A stretch of DNA of 64,000 nucleotides from CAWCKS01 sp963763485 (lineage in GTDB: Bacteria; Pseudomonadota; Alphaproteobacteria; Rhizobiales; Xanthobacteraceae): assembly GCA_963763485.1 (NCBI GenBank), contig CAVXOW010000005.1, positions 62,001-126,000 of the forward strand, written 5' to 3'. Under the pieces are notes generated by a model, which saw only the letters and a program-made list of their open reading frames with translations, had not been told where the DNA came from and ran no database searches. Of this stretch, positions 8,340 to 16,256 are shown piece by piece. A program made the position numbers and the translations under genes. Positions within the stretch are counted from its first letter, which is position 1. Each line of letters begins with the position of its first letter.

Positions 8340-9316
8340 TGGCTGATCAACAGACCAAGCCGGACATTCTGGTCTACGGGCCGCCCAAGCCGGTCGTCAT
8401 CTCAGGCCTGTCAGCCGCATTTACGCTGCACAAGTTCGAGAACCATCGCGACCTCAGCCGGCTCTCCGCAGCGGCCGCCGAAAAGATTCGCGGCGTCGCG
8501 GTGACCGAGCTGCTTCCGGTCGATGCGACCATGTTGTCGCGGCTGCCCAAGGTCGAGATCATCGCCGCCTTCGGTGTCGGCTATGATCACATCGACGTCG
8601 CCGCCGCGAAGCAGCACAACGCGGTCGTCACCCACACGCCGGACGTGTTGACCGAGGAGACCGCCGACGCCGCCATCGGCCTGTTCGTCGCGACCGTACG
8701 CGAATTCGTCAAGGCCGACCGCTACCTGCGTTCGGGCCTCTGGGCCAACCAGCCCTATGCGTTGACGCCGGCTTCGACGCGCGACCGCACAGTCGGCTTG
8801 GTCGGCATGGGCCGCATCGGCAAGGCAATCGCTCGCCGGCTCGACGCGATGCGCATTCCGGTCGTTTATCACGCGCGCCGGCCGGCCGAAGGCGTCACCT
8901 ATCGGCACTACCCAAAACTGCTCGACATGGCGAAAGCGGTCGACACCCTGATCGTCATGGCCCCGGGCGGTGCCTCGACCGCGAAGATGGTCAATGCCGA
9001 GGTTTTGGGGGCGCTCGGCCCCAACGGTGTTGTCATCAACATGTCGCGCGGCTCGGTGATCGATGAGGCGGCGCTGGTCGAGGCGCTGAAGAAGGGGACG
9101 ATCCTTGCCGCCGGTCTCGACGTGTATGCCAAGGAGCCGTTCGTTCCTGATGAATTGAAGGCGATGCAGAACGTCGTGCTGCTGCCGCACATCGGTTCCG
9201 CCTCGGTCCTGACCCGCCATGCTATGGACCAACTTGTGGTCGACAACCTCAAAGCCTGGTTCGAGGGCAAACTGCCGCCGACCCCGGTCCCGGAAACCCC
9301 GGTGAAAAGCAGATAG
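8339..9316 (+). CDS. D-2-hydroxyacid dehydrogenase (NAD-binding)
   Basis: 325 residues of the D-isomer 2-hydroxyacid dehydrogenase family (glyoxylate/hydroxypyruvate reductase-like). Visible: nucleotide-binding GLVGMGRIGKAIARRL (about residue 155), catalytic Arg in MSRGSVIDE, Glu in DVYAKEP and His in LLPHIGSAS. It is translationally coupled to the importer permease, so it probably processes a keto- or hydroxyacid arising from the imported compound (inference). Substrate not readable from sequence. Confidence 0.88.
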   Translation: MADQQTKPDILVYGPPKPVVISGLSAAFTLHKFENHRDLSRLSAAAAEKIRGVAVTELLPVDATMLSRLPKVEIIAAFGVGYDHIDVAAAKQHNAVVTHTPDVLTEETADAAIGLFVATVREFVKADRYLRSGLWANQPYALTPASTRDRTVGLVGMGRIGKAIARRLDAMRIPVVYHARRPAEGVTYRHYPKLLDMAKAVDTLIVMAPGGASTAKMVNAEVLGALGPNGVVINMSRGSVIDEAALVEALKKGTILAAGLDVYAKEPFVPDELKAMQNVVLLPHIGSASVLTRHAMDQLVVDNLKAWFEGKLPPTPVPETPVKSR

Positions 9317-9345
9317 ATCCGCTCGCGATAGTGCAGGTCGAAATT

Positions 9346-10137
9346 ATGCGTCAGCCTGGTTCGCCGTCATTGCGAGCGAAGCGAAGCAATCCAGCGCCGC
9401 GAATTGGGACTGGATTGCTTCGGTGCTGCGCACCTCGCAATGACGGCAAAATTGCCGTTTCGTTCGGCGTCGGCCTTCTGGCATCAGTCGTCCTTGCTGC
9501 GCCGGTTCGCTCGCAAACCGGCCCCGATCTGGCAAAGGACATGATCGGCCAGTGGGAGCTGTCGACCGCCGAGCGCAACAAGACCTGCGTGCTGACGTTG
9601 AAGGGCGACAATACACCGTCGGGCTCTCGCCTCGAACTGGAAAAAGGTTGCGCCGACGCGCTCCCGTTCACCAAGGACATCACCGCGTGGTCGATCAAGG
9701 GCCTCGACATTGTCCGCCTGCAGGATGCCAAGGGTGAAGCGGTGATTGACTTCACCGAGGTCGAGAGCGGCATTCTCGAGGGCACGCGGAGCAGCGAGGG
9801 CGTCTACATCCTGCAAAATCTCGCGGCAGCCCGCGCGCTGTCGAAATCGACCGACATGATGATCGGCGACTGGGCCGTCGTGCGCGAGAGCGGCCGCTCC
9901 ATCTGCGGCCTGACGCTGACCAACAACGACGCCGGCAATGACAATTTCCAGCTGTTCCTGAAGCCGCGCTGCGATCCCGCGATCGCAAGCTTTAATCCGA
10001 CGATGTGGCGGCTGGAGCGCGGCGAATTGCAGTTCATCGCACCGAACGGCGAAGCCTGGCATTTCGAGGCCGACGACAACGCGCAATGGCGGCGCGTGCC
10101 CGACACGGCAGATCCGCTGGTGCTGGTGCGGCAGTAG
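9346..10137 (+). CDS. AprI/Inh family protein, two inhibitor-like domains, repeat-extended signal peptide
   Basis: 263 residues from ATG 9346 (GTG 9331 is an alternative). After the signal peptide (hydrophobic core GVGLLASVVLAAP) come two copies of the AprI/Inh-type lipocalin-like barrel, each opening with a MIGxW motif (MIGQWELSTAERNKTCVLTL and MIGDWAVVRESGRSICGLTL) and carrying the paired cysteines. The family blocks secreted serralysin metalloproteases in the periplasm; no such protease is nearby, so the role here is open. Residues about 7-33 are encoded by a dispersed palindromic repeat lying between the start codon and the hydrophobic core; see findings. Confidence 0.75.
   Translation: MRQPGSPSLRAKRSNPAPRIGTGLLRCCAPRNDGKIAVSFGVGLLASVVLAAPVRSQTGPDLAKDMIGQWELSTAERNKTCVLTLKGDNTPSGSRLELEKGCADALPFTKDITAWSIKGLDIVRLQDAKGEAVIDFTEVESGILEGTRSSEGVYILQNLAAARALSKSTDMMIGDWAVVRESGRSICGLTLTNNDAGNDNFQLFLKPRCDPAIASFNPTMWRLERGELQFIAPNGEAWHFEADDNAQWRRVPDTADPLVLVRQ
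9365..9445. repeat. 81-bp palindromic dispersed repeat (cgtcattgcgag family)
   Basis: Outer arms cgtcattgcgag / ctcgcaatgacg are perfect inverted copies; inner arms cgaagcaatccag / ctggattgcttcg also match perfectly. A second member lies at 60935-61055. This copy sits inside a coding region. Confidence 0.9.
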
Positions 10138-10140
10138 CGC

Positions 10141-10941
10141 TCACGAAATCTTCAGCGTGATGCCGCCGTCGACCACAAGCTCGATGCCAGTGACGTAGCG
10201 GCTCTCGTCGCTCGCGAGATAGACAGCGGCGTGGGCGACGTCCCAGGCGTTACCGCCAAAGCCCATCGGCACTTGTTTGGCGCGCGCCTTCCACAGCTCC
10301 GCCTCGCCGCCGTAGACGTCTGCCAGTCCCGCCGACTTCAGTACCATCGGCGTTTCCATCAACCCCGGCAGGATCGCGTTGATGCGGATCTGCTTCGGCG
10401 CGTATTGCGCGGCCGTGGTCCGCGTCAAATGGTTCATCGCCGCCTTGGTCGCATAGTAGGTTGCGTAGGGCACGCCGGTGTAACGGATGCCGGCGATCGA
10501 CGAGATGTTGATGATCGAGCCGCCGCCCTGGCGTTCCATCTCCGGGATAACGTGCTTCATGGTGAGGAAGGCGCTCTTCAAGTTGATCGCCATCACCCGG
10601 TCCCATTCCTCCTCGGCAAGCTCGACAACGCCGCCGACCGCTGCGATCCCGACATTGTTGTCGAGGATGTCGATGCGGCCGTAGGTGTCGCGACAAGCCC
10701 TGACCATAGCCTCGACCTGGGCGGCCCTGGTCACGTCGGCGGTGAACGGCACCGCATCGCCGCTCTCGTCTCGAATCAACGCGACCGTTTCCGCCGCCGC
10801 CGCATCATTGATATCGGCGCACAGGACCTTTGCGCCCTCGCGGGCAAACGCGACGGCAGTTGCCTTGCCATTGCCCCAACCTGGGCCGCTCGAGCCGGCG
10901 CCGACAACGATTGCGACCTTATCCTTGAGGCGGTTTGTCAT
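10141..10941 (-). CDS. SDR family oxidoreductase
   Basis: 266 residues from MTNRLKDKVA (start 10941). Rossmann motif is a variant: VVGAGSSGPGWGNGKA (extra residues between the glycines). Active-site residues are present: NVG, Ser in NISSIAG, and YATYYATKAA (YxxxK). The C-terminal ESRYVTGIELVVDGGITL is the classical SDR end. Last gene of the minus-strand run after the VOC gene. Its upstream DNA carries a decayed copy of the 3' end of the alpha/beta hydrolase gene, which shows that the two genes were once directly adjacent. Substrate unknown. Confidence 0.85.
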   Translation of the reverse strand: MTNRLKDKVAIVVGAGSSGPGWGNGKATAVAFAREGAKVLCADINDAAAAETVALIRDESGDAVPFTADVTRAAQVEAMVRACRDTYGRIDILDNNVGIAAVGGVVELAEEEWDRVMAINLKSAFLTMKHVIPEMERQGGGSIINISSIAGIRYTGVPYATYYATKAAMNHLTRTTAAQYAPKQIRINAILPGLMETPMVLKSAGLADVYGGEAELWKARAKQVPMGFGGNAWDVAHAAVYLASDESRYVTGIELVVDGGITLKIS

Positions 10942-10990
10942 TTGGCAGGCCTTATCGTCGCAAGGAGTCTTCCGCCTCGGCGCTCGAACT
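10942..10990 (-). pseudogene. Vestigial 3' end of an alpha/beta hydrolase gene
   Basis: The minus strand just upstream of the SDR start reads LLATIRPAK then TGA, matching FLATLRLAA-stop at the end of the intact hydrolase at 11511. The flanking nucleotides match clearly (ccgaggcgg.aga.t.ctt.gcgac). About 16 codons remain. Confidence 0.6.
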
Positions 10991-11052
10991 GACCAGCCCG
11001 CCACAGCCGTGCATGAGCGAACGCTCGGAATTCGCCGCCGACGTCGAACCGT

Positions 11053-11463
11053 CTAGCGACGAATCCGAAAGCGCTCTGCGGCCTCGGTATGCTGGACATA
11101 TTCCACCACAAGCCCGTCAGCGTGTCGGAGCCTCGTCTGAAACCCGGTCGGGACTGGTGTCACCCGCTGCAGGACAACCGCGCCCAGTGGAACGAGAGTT
11201 TCTGCCACGGCATCGATGTCCTCGACAAGCACCGTCAATAGCGTGGCCCTGAATGGAGCGATTGCATCCGGCGCACCCGCAATGATCATGAACGATGCGA
11301 CAGGCGACGATACGGATGCCAATTCGAGGCCGCGTTCGCGAAACGGAAAGCGCAATGAGCAACTGCCGCCAGTGAGAGCCTCGTAGAATGCGATCGTGGG
11401 CTCGAGCAATTCCGGCGCCACGAAGATGCGAGTCTGTGTCTCGCGCAGGCGCAGTCGACCCAT
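11053..11463 (-). CDS. VOC (glyoxalase/bleomycin-resistance fold) protein
   Basis: 136 residues from MGRLRLRETQ; AAGGA lies upstream of ATG 11463. One VOC module: RIFVAPELLEPTIAFYEALTG, FRERGLELASVSS, and a C-terminal strand ADGLVVEYVQH with the usual metal or substrate residue. An alternative start at 11514 adds MTNRLKDQVAAPKKDKA, which is a copy of the neighbouring SDR's N-terminus and overlaps the hydrolase stop (ATGA). I regard that segment as a duplicated junction rather than part of the original VOC gene. Substrate unknown. Confidence 0.75.
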   Translation of the reverse strand: MGRLRLRETQTRIFVAPELLEPTIAFYEALTGGSCSLRFPFRERGLELASVSSPVASFMIIAGAPDAIAPFRATLLTVLVEDIDAVAETLVPLGAVVLQRVTPVPTGFQTRLRHADGLVVEYVQHTEAAERFRIRR

Positions 11464-11510
11464 TGCCTTATCCTTCTTTGGAGCCGCAACTTGGTCCTTG
11501 AGACGATTTG

Positions 11511-12317
11511 TCATGCGGCAAGTCTGAGTGTCGCGAGGAAGTCCTTCGCCTCGGTATTGAACCGGTCCGGGCGCTGCAATGGCGCAAAATGACTGACGTC
11601 TGGAAGAATCGATAGAGCGGCGTTCGGCAGCGTCTTTGCAAGATAGGCGGCGTGCTCGTCCTTGATGAATTCGTCGTGTTCGGCCTGCACGATCCGCACC
11701 GGCACGTTGATGCGGGCGAGATCGGCAGCCGAATAATCCGGCTGCGTTCGCTGCATCAGGCCGACGGCCTCGACGAACGCCTTGAACTTATCAGGCGTCG
11801 CCGACAGCGCTGCAAAATCCTTGGTGTGGCGGCTGAAGCAGCGCTTCAGCGCCGGCGTCGGCTCGAACGGCTTGTTGCCCGATGGGTCCATCTTGCAGGC
11901 GAAGAAGAACACGCCCGTGACGCGCTCCGGCGCCTTGTCCGCGAGGATCAACGCGATGATCGCGCCGTCGCTCCAGCCGACCAGCGCCGCGCGCTCGACG
12001 CCGGCCCGGTCCATCACTGCAAGCACATCGGTCGCCATCAAGTCGTAGGAGAATGGTCGCCCGTCGCGCGTACTGCGGCCGTGGCCGCGGCTGTCGATCA
12101 CGACGACGCGGTATCCGGCGGCAACCAGGTCAGGCACCTGATATCCCCAGTTGCCGCTGTGGCCGAGGCCACCGTGCAGCAAGATAGCGGGAGGGCCGGC
12201 GCCGTAGCTGGCGTACCAGATGCGTGCGCCATCATGATCGACGTAGCCCTGTCCTGCCGCCGGCGGCAGCGGTGGCGCGCCCCGAGCATCGAACAGTTCG
12301 AGTTCATCGTCGTGCAT
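11511..12317 (-). CDS. Alpha/beta hydrolase
   Basis: 268 residues. Oxyanion-hole region LLHGGLGHSGNWG, nucleophile elbow VGWSDGA (Ser), acid in QAEHDEF, and His in DVSHFAPLQRP make a full catalytic triad. Resembles esterase/haloperoxidase-type hydrolases; substrate cannot be predicted. Stop overlaps a downstream ATG. It lies about 40 bp after radC on the same strand. Confidence 0.85.
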   Translation of the reverse strand: MHDDELELFDARGAPPLPPAAGQGYVDHDGARIWYASYGAGPPAILLHGGLGHSGNWGYQVPDLVAAGYRVVVIDSRGHGRSTRDGRPFSYDLMATDVLAVMDRAGVERAALVGWSDGAIIALILADKAPERVTGVFFFACKMDPSGNKPFEPTPALKRCFSRHTKDFAALSATPDKFKAFVEAVGLMQRTQPDYSAADLARINVPVRIVQAEHDEFIKDEHAAYLAKTLPNAALSILPDVSHFAPLQRPDRFNTEAKDFLATLRLAA

Positions 12318-12358
12318 CTTCGATCTCCGCCTCTTGCGATGATCGCGCGCGCGGCCGG

Positions 12359-13057
12359 CTAAATCAACCGCAGCCCTTTCAGTGTCGCGTGACCGTTGCG
12401 GCCGACGATGATGTGGTCGTGGATGGCGATGCCAAGCGGTTTTGCAATATCGACGATCTGCTTCGTCATGTGCACATCAGCGCTCGACGGCGTCGGATCA
12501 CCACTCGGGTGGTTGTGCACCAGAATGATGGCGGTCGCCGACAGCTCCAGCGCGCGCTTCACCACCTCGCGCGGATAGACCGGCGTGTGATCGACGGTGC
12601 CAGTCTGCTGCACCTCGTCGGCGATCAGCTGGTTCTTCTTGTCGAGAAACAGGATCCTGAACTGCTCCTTCTCCGCGAACGCCATCGCCGTGCGGCAATA
12701 GTCGATCACCGCGGCGCCCGATGACAGCACCTGCCGCTGCTTTACCTCACCCCTTGCGATGCGGCTGGCGCTCGCCGCGATCAGCTTGATCTCGGTGATG
12801 ATCTCGTGACCGACACCATCGACTTCAGCCAAACGTGCCTCGGGCGCGTGCATCACTTCGGCGAACGATCCGAATTTCTCGATCAGCTCCTTCGCGAGCG
12901 GCTTCATGTCGCCTCGCGGCTGCGCGCTGAACAGCACCAGCTCGAGCATTTCATAGTCGGCCAGCGCGTCGGCCCCCGCCGCGCGAAAGCGGTCGCGTAA
13001 CCGCCTACGATGGCCGTGATAGTGCGGGGTTTTCTTGGGTTGCTCCGGGGACGACAT
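12359..13057 (-). CDS. radC: RadC/JAB-domain protein
   Basis: 232 residues. N-terminal helix-hairpin-helix part (YEMLELVLFSAQPRGDMKPLAKEL, GVGHEIITEIK) followed by the MPN/JAB-like metal-binding domain with LVHNHPSGDPTPSSAD (HxH...S...D). Named RadC for an old link to DNA repair; the exact function in the family is unsettled. Follows map by about 40 bp on the same strand, an arrangement usual in this group. Confidence 0.92.
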   Translation of the reverse strand: MSSPEQPKKTPHYHGHRRRLRDRFRAAGADALADYEMLELVLFSAQPRGDMKPLAKELIEKFGSFAEVMHAPEARLAEVDGVGHEIITEIKLIAASASRIARGEVKQRQVLSSGAAVIDYCRTAMAFAEKEQFRILFLDKKNQLIADEVQQTGTVDHTPVYPREVVKRALELSATAIILVHNHPSGDPTPSSADVHMTKQIVDIAKPLGIAIHDHIIVGRNGHATLKGLRLI

Positions 13058-13099
13058 GCACCCAGCATGCCCGCGCGGCCGGCAATTGCAACTGGAAGG

Positions 13100-13921
13100 T
13101 TAGCGGTACGGCGGCTTGTCGAGCTTGCGCGGCGACAGCGTAAAGATCTCGCAGCCGGTATCGGTGACGCCGATCGTATGCTCGAACTGCGCCGACAGCG
13201 AGCGGTCGCGGGTCACCGCGGTCCAGCCGTCCGAGAGGATTTTGACATGCGGCTTGCCGAGATTGATCATCGGCTCGATGGTGAAGAACATGCCGGGATG
13301 CAGCACGATGCCCTCGCCGGGGCGGCCGACATGGATGATGTTCGGCTCGTCGTGGAACATGCGCCCGAGGCCATGACCGCAGAAGTCGCGGACCACGCTC
13401 ATCTGTTGCGGTTCGACATAGCTCTGGATCGCATGACCGATGTCGCCGGTGGTGGCGCCCGGTTTCACCGCGGCAATGCCGCGCATCATCGCCTCGTGCG
13501 TCACGTCGATCAGCCGCTCGGCCTTGCGCGAGATTTCGCCAACCGGATACATCCGGCTGGAATCGCCGTGCCAGCCGTCGACGATAAAGGTGACATCGAT
13601 GTTGACGATGTCGCCTTCCTTCATCGGCCGGTCGCCCGGCATGCCGTGGCAAACCACGTGGTTGAGCGAGGTGCAGGTCGAGTAGCGGTAGCCGCGGTAC
13701 ATCAAGGTCGCCGGGCGGGCGCCGTGGCCGAGCGCGAACTCGCGCACGACGTCATCAATCCGCGAACTCGGTGCCCCCGGCTTGACCTCGTCGACCAGCA
13801 CATCGAGGCATTCGGCGACCAGGGCGCCAGCCTTGCGCATGCCGGCAAAGGCTGCGGGTCCATGAAGTTTGATCTGTCCGGTCTTGCGGAGGGGTGCCTG
13901 GCTAGCTTCGACGTAGGCCAT
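13100..13921 (-). CDS. map: Type I methionine aminopeptidase
   Basis: 273 residues, usual length. Removes the initiator Met from nascent proteins. Metal ligands are visible: NIDVTFIVDGWHGDSSRMY (two Asp), CGHGLGRMFHDEPNI (His) and FTIEPMI (Glu), with a last Glu near the C-terminus; substrate His in LNHVVCHGMPG. Between sfsA and radC on the minus strand. Confidence 0.95.
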   Translation of the reverse strand: MAYVEASQAPLRKTGQIKLHGPAAFAGMRKAGALVAECLDVLVDEVKPGAPSSRIDDVVREFALGHGARPATLMYRGYRYSTCTSLNHVVCHGMPGDRPMKEGDIVNIDVTFIVDGWHGDSSRMYPVGEISRKAERLIDVTHEAMMRGIAAVKPGATTGDIGHAIQSYVEPQQMSVVRDFCGHGLGRMFHDEPNIIHVGRPGEGIVLHPGMFFTIEPMINLGKPHVKILSDGWTAVTRDRSLSAQFEHTIGVTDTGCEIFTLSPRKLDKPPYR

Positions 13922-14044
13922 GGTCTGCGTAGTATTGCTCTATACCGTTGATTTCAGGAAGAATTCGGTCCGCCTGCTGCTGTAATGTATACCATGGCGG
14001 CCTTAGCGCAAGCTTGACGACTGCGCAGATCAGGGCCGCTCTGA

Positions 14045-14758
14045 TCAGGCGACGATCGGCACGGCAGCCGCCAGAAAGACGCCGTCGCTGCCGACCCGGC
14101 AGGTATAGGCCAACGCCTCGACGCCTTCCGCACGGGCCTTGTCGAAGGCCGCGCCATAGGCCGGGTCGATGTCGCGGGCGAGATCGAACGAATTCGCCGA
14201 CGCAATCTGGATCACGAACAACATCACCGCGCGGGAGCCCGCCCGGACCATGGCGCCGAGTTCCTCCAGATGCCGGGCGCCCCGGTCGGTGACCGAATCC
14301 GGAAATTCCGCAAGGCCCTGCCGGCGCATCAGATGCACGTTCTTGACCTCGACGTAGCAGTCCGGCCGGCCTGCCTGTTGCAGCAAAAAGTCGACGCGCG
14401 AGGCGCGGCCATAGCGCACCTCGCGGCGGATGGTCTCGTAGCCCGTGAGTTCGGCGATCGCGCCGGCGGTCAAGGCCTCGGCGACGATGGCGTTGGGGTT
14501 GCTCGTGTTGATGCCGACCAGTTCAGGGCCGCCGCCGAAATCGACCTCGATCAGCTCGAGCGACAGCGGCAGCTTGCGCTTCAGGTTGGGTGAGCGCGAC
14601 AGCCACACTCGCGAGCCGGGCGCCTGCAGGCCCATCATCGATCCGGGGTTGGCGACATGCACCGTTTCGATACCGCCGTCGTCGAGCCTCACGTCGGCGA
14701 GAAAACGCTTGTAGCGCTTGATCAGCGTCGCCGGGATCAGCTCTGAGCAGTACCGCAT
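14045..14758 (-). CDS. sfsA: SfsA family protein (sugar fermentation stimulation / nucleic-acid-binding)
   Basis: 237 residues. Family segments are present: RYKRFLADVRLDDG, HVANPGSMMGLQAPGSRVWLS, VGINTSNPNAIVAE, and the nuclease-like core FLLQQAGRPDCYVEVKNVHL followed by FPDSVTDRGARHLEEL. The VEVKN acid pair matches a PD-(D/E)xK-like fold. Physiological role poorly known. Directly follows mscS on the same strand. Confidence 0.93.
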   Translation of the reverse strand: MRYCSELIPATLIKRYKRFLADVRLDDGGIETVHVANPGSMMGLQAPGSRVWLSRSPNLKRKLPLSLELIEVDFGGGPELVGINTSNPNAIVAEALTAGAIAELTGYETIRREVRYGRASRVDFLLQQAGRPDCYVEVKNVHLMRRQGLAEFPDSVTDRGARHLEELGAMVRAGSRAVMLFVIQIASANSFDLARDIDPAYGAAFDKARAEGVEALAYTCRVGSDGVFLAAAVPIVA

Positions 14759-14761
14759 GGG

Positions 14762-16087
14762 CTAATCGCGCGCGGCGTCCATCACCGCCTCAATCGGCAA
14801 CGCGCTGCGCACGCGGATATCGCGCACCGGGTAGGGCACCTGGATGCCCTCGCGCTTGAAGGCATCCCACAGCGCCATCATCACGTCGCTGCGCACGTTG
14901 CCCATGCCGGCTTCCGGATCGTTGATCCAGAACGTCAGTGAGTATCTCATGCCGTAGTCGGCGAACTCCGTGAGCAGGCACACCGGCGCATGCACGTCGG
15001 TGACGCGCGGTGTCCTTGCCGCGATCTCGCAGGCGAGCTGGCAGACGACCTTTGGGTCGGCATCATAGTTGGTGCCGAACTTCACCTCGACCAAGGTGTT
15101 GCGATCGCGATAGGTCCAGTTGACGACTTTTTGCGTGACAAGGTCTTCGTTCGGGATCAGAAACTCGCGGCCGTCGCCTGCCGCTACCGAGATGTAGCGG
15201 ACGTTCATCGTGCTGACGCGACCGAAATTGTCGCCGATGGTGACGAGGTCGCCGGGCTTCACCGACTTGTCGACGAGCAGGATGATGCCGCTGATGAAGT
15301 TGGCGACGATCTTCTGCAGGCCGAAGCCGAGGCCCACGCCGATCGCGCCGCCGAAGATCGTCAGCGCCGACAGGTCGATGCCGACCGAGCTCAAAACGAT
15401 CACGACCGCAAGCACGATCAGCGCGATGCTGGCGAGCTTGGAGATCAGAACCTGTGCAGAGGGCGTCAGGTCTCCGCTACGCGACAACCAGGTGTCGACG
15501 AACTTGCCGATCAGGCCTGCGACCCAGATCGCAAGCGACAGCAGCACGGCGACCTTCAGAATCAGGAGCGGAGTCAGGCGGAGGCCGCCGATGGTGATGG
15601 CGACGGAATCGAGCGCCGCCGTGACCGGATCGAGCAGGCCGAGGATCGACAGGGCGGCGATCAGGAAGGCAACGACCGCAATGACACGAACCAGCAGTTG
15701 ATCACGCACGATCCCCGCCATCAGGCGGATCACGAGCCATGCGGTCGCCAGCGAGGCGGCGACCGCGAGCACATAGCTATGGCTCGGCCAGGTCATGAGC
15801 AGCATTGATGCACGCATGATCCCGACGAACAGCGCGAAAAACGCGACGGTGAGGCTGCCGAACAGGGCGCGGACAAAACGCCGCACGGCGCCCGGCATGC
15901 CCATGGCGGAGGAGGTGAGGTCGACACGCGAGCGCAGGATTGCGGCGAGGATGCGCGCCGCACCCGCGGCCATAAGCAAAAGGCCGATCTGGTACCAGAA
16001 CCACGACCAGGTCAGCTCGGCGCCGACTGAGCGGAACGCGCTCAGGATGGCGTTGATCACCTCGTTCAGATCATTCAGTTCAGGCAT
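14762..16087 (-). CDS. Mechanosensitive ion channel (MscS family)
   Basis: 441 residues. About six predicted membrane segments up to residue 270, then the MscS pore/beta domain: IFGGAIGVGLGFGLQKIVAN, DKSVKPGDLVTIGDNFGRV and FLIPNEDLVTQKVVNWTY. Larger than E. coli MscS (286), with extra N-terminal helices as in MscM-like channels. Role: release of solutes on hypo-osmotic shock in the inner membrane. Divergent from the K+/H+ antiporter, another osmotic/ionic homeostasis gene. Confidence 0.9.
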   Translation of the reverse strand: MPELNDLNEVINAILSAFRSVGAELTWSWFWYQIGLLLMAAGAARILAAILRSRVDLTSSAMGMPGAVRRFVRALFGSLTVAFFALFVGIMRASMLLMTWPSHSYVLAVAASLATAWLVIRLMAGIVRDQLLVRVIAVVAFLIAALSILGLLDPVTAALDSVAITIGGLRLTPLLILKVAVLLSLAIWVAGLIGKFVDTWLSRSGDLTPSAQVLISKLASIALIVLAVVIVLSSVGIDLSALTIFGGAIGVGLGFGLQKIVANFISGIILLVDKSVKPGDLVTIGDNFGRVSTMNVRYISVAAGDGREFLIPNEDLVTQKVVNWTYRDRNTLVEVKFGTNYDADPKVVCQLACEIAARTPRVTDVHAPVCLLTEFADYGMRYSLTFWINDPEAGMGNVRSDVMMALWDAFKREGIQVPYPVRDIRVRSALPIEAVMDAARD

Positions 16088-16256
16088 CGCGGGACCTTGC
16101 GCGCAACACGGGTACTCGCACTGATTCGCGGCCAGTGCAGAATTTCACAGTCAGCAGCGACTGACTACGCGACCGACCACAGTGAAACAAGTCATCCGCC
16201 GGCGACTTCACGACGCAAGATAATAGGGTTGGCGCAACCCGACCGCGACGATAAGG

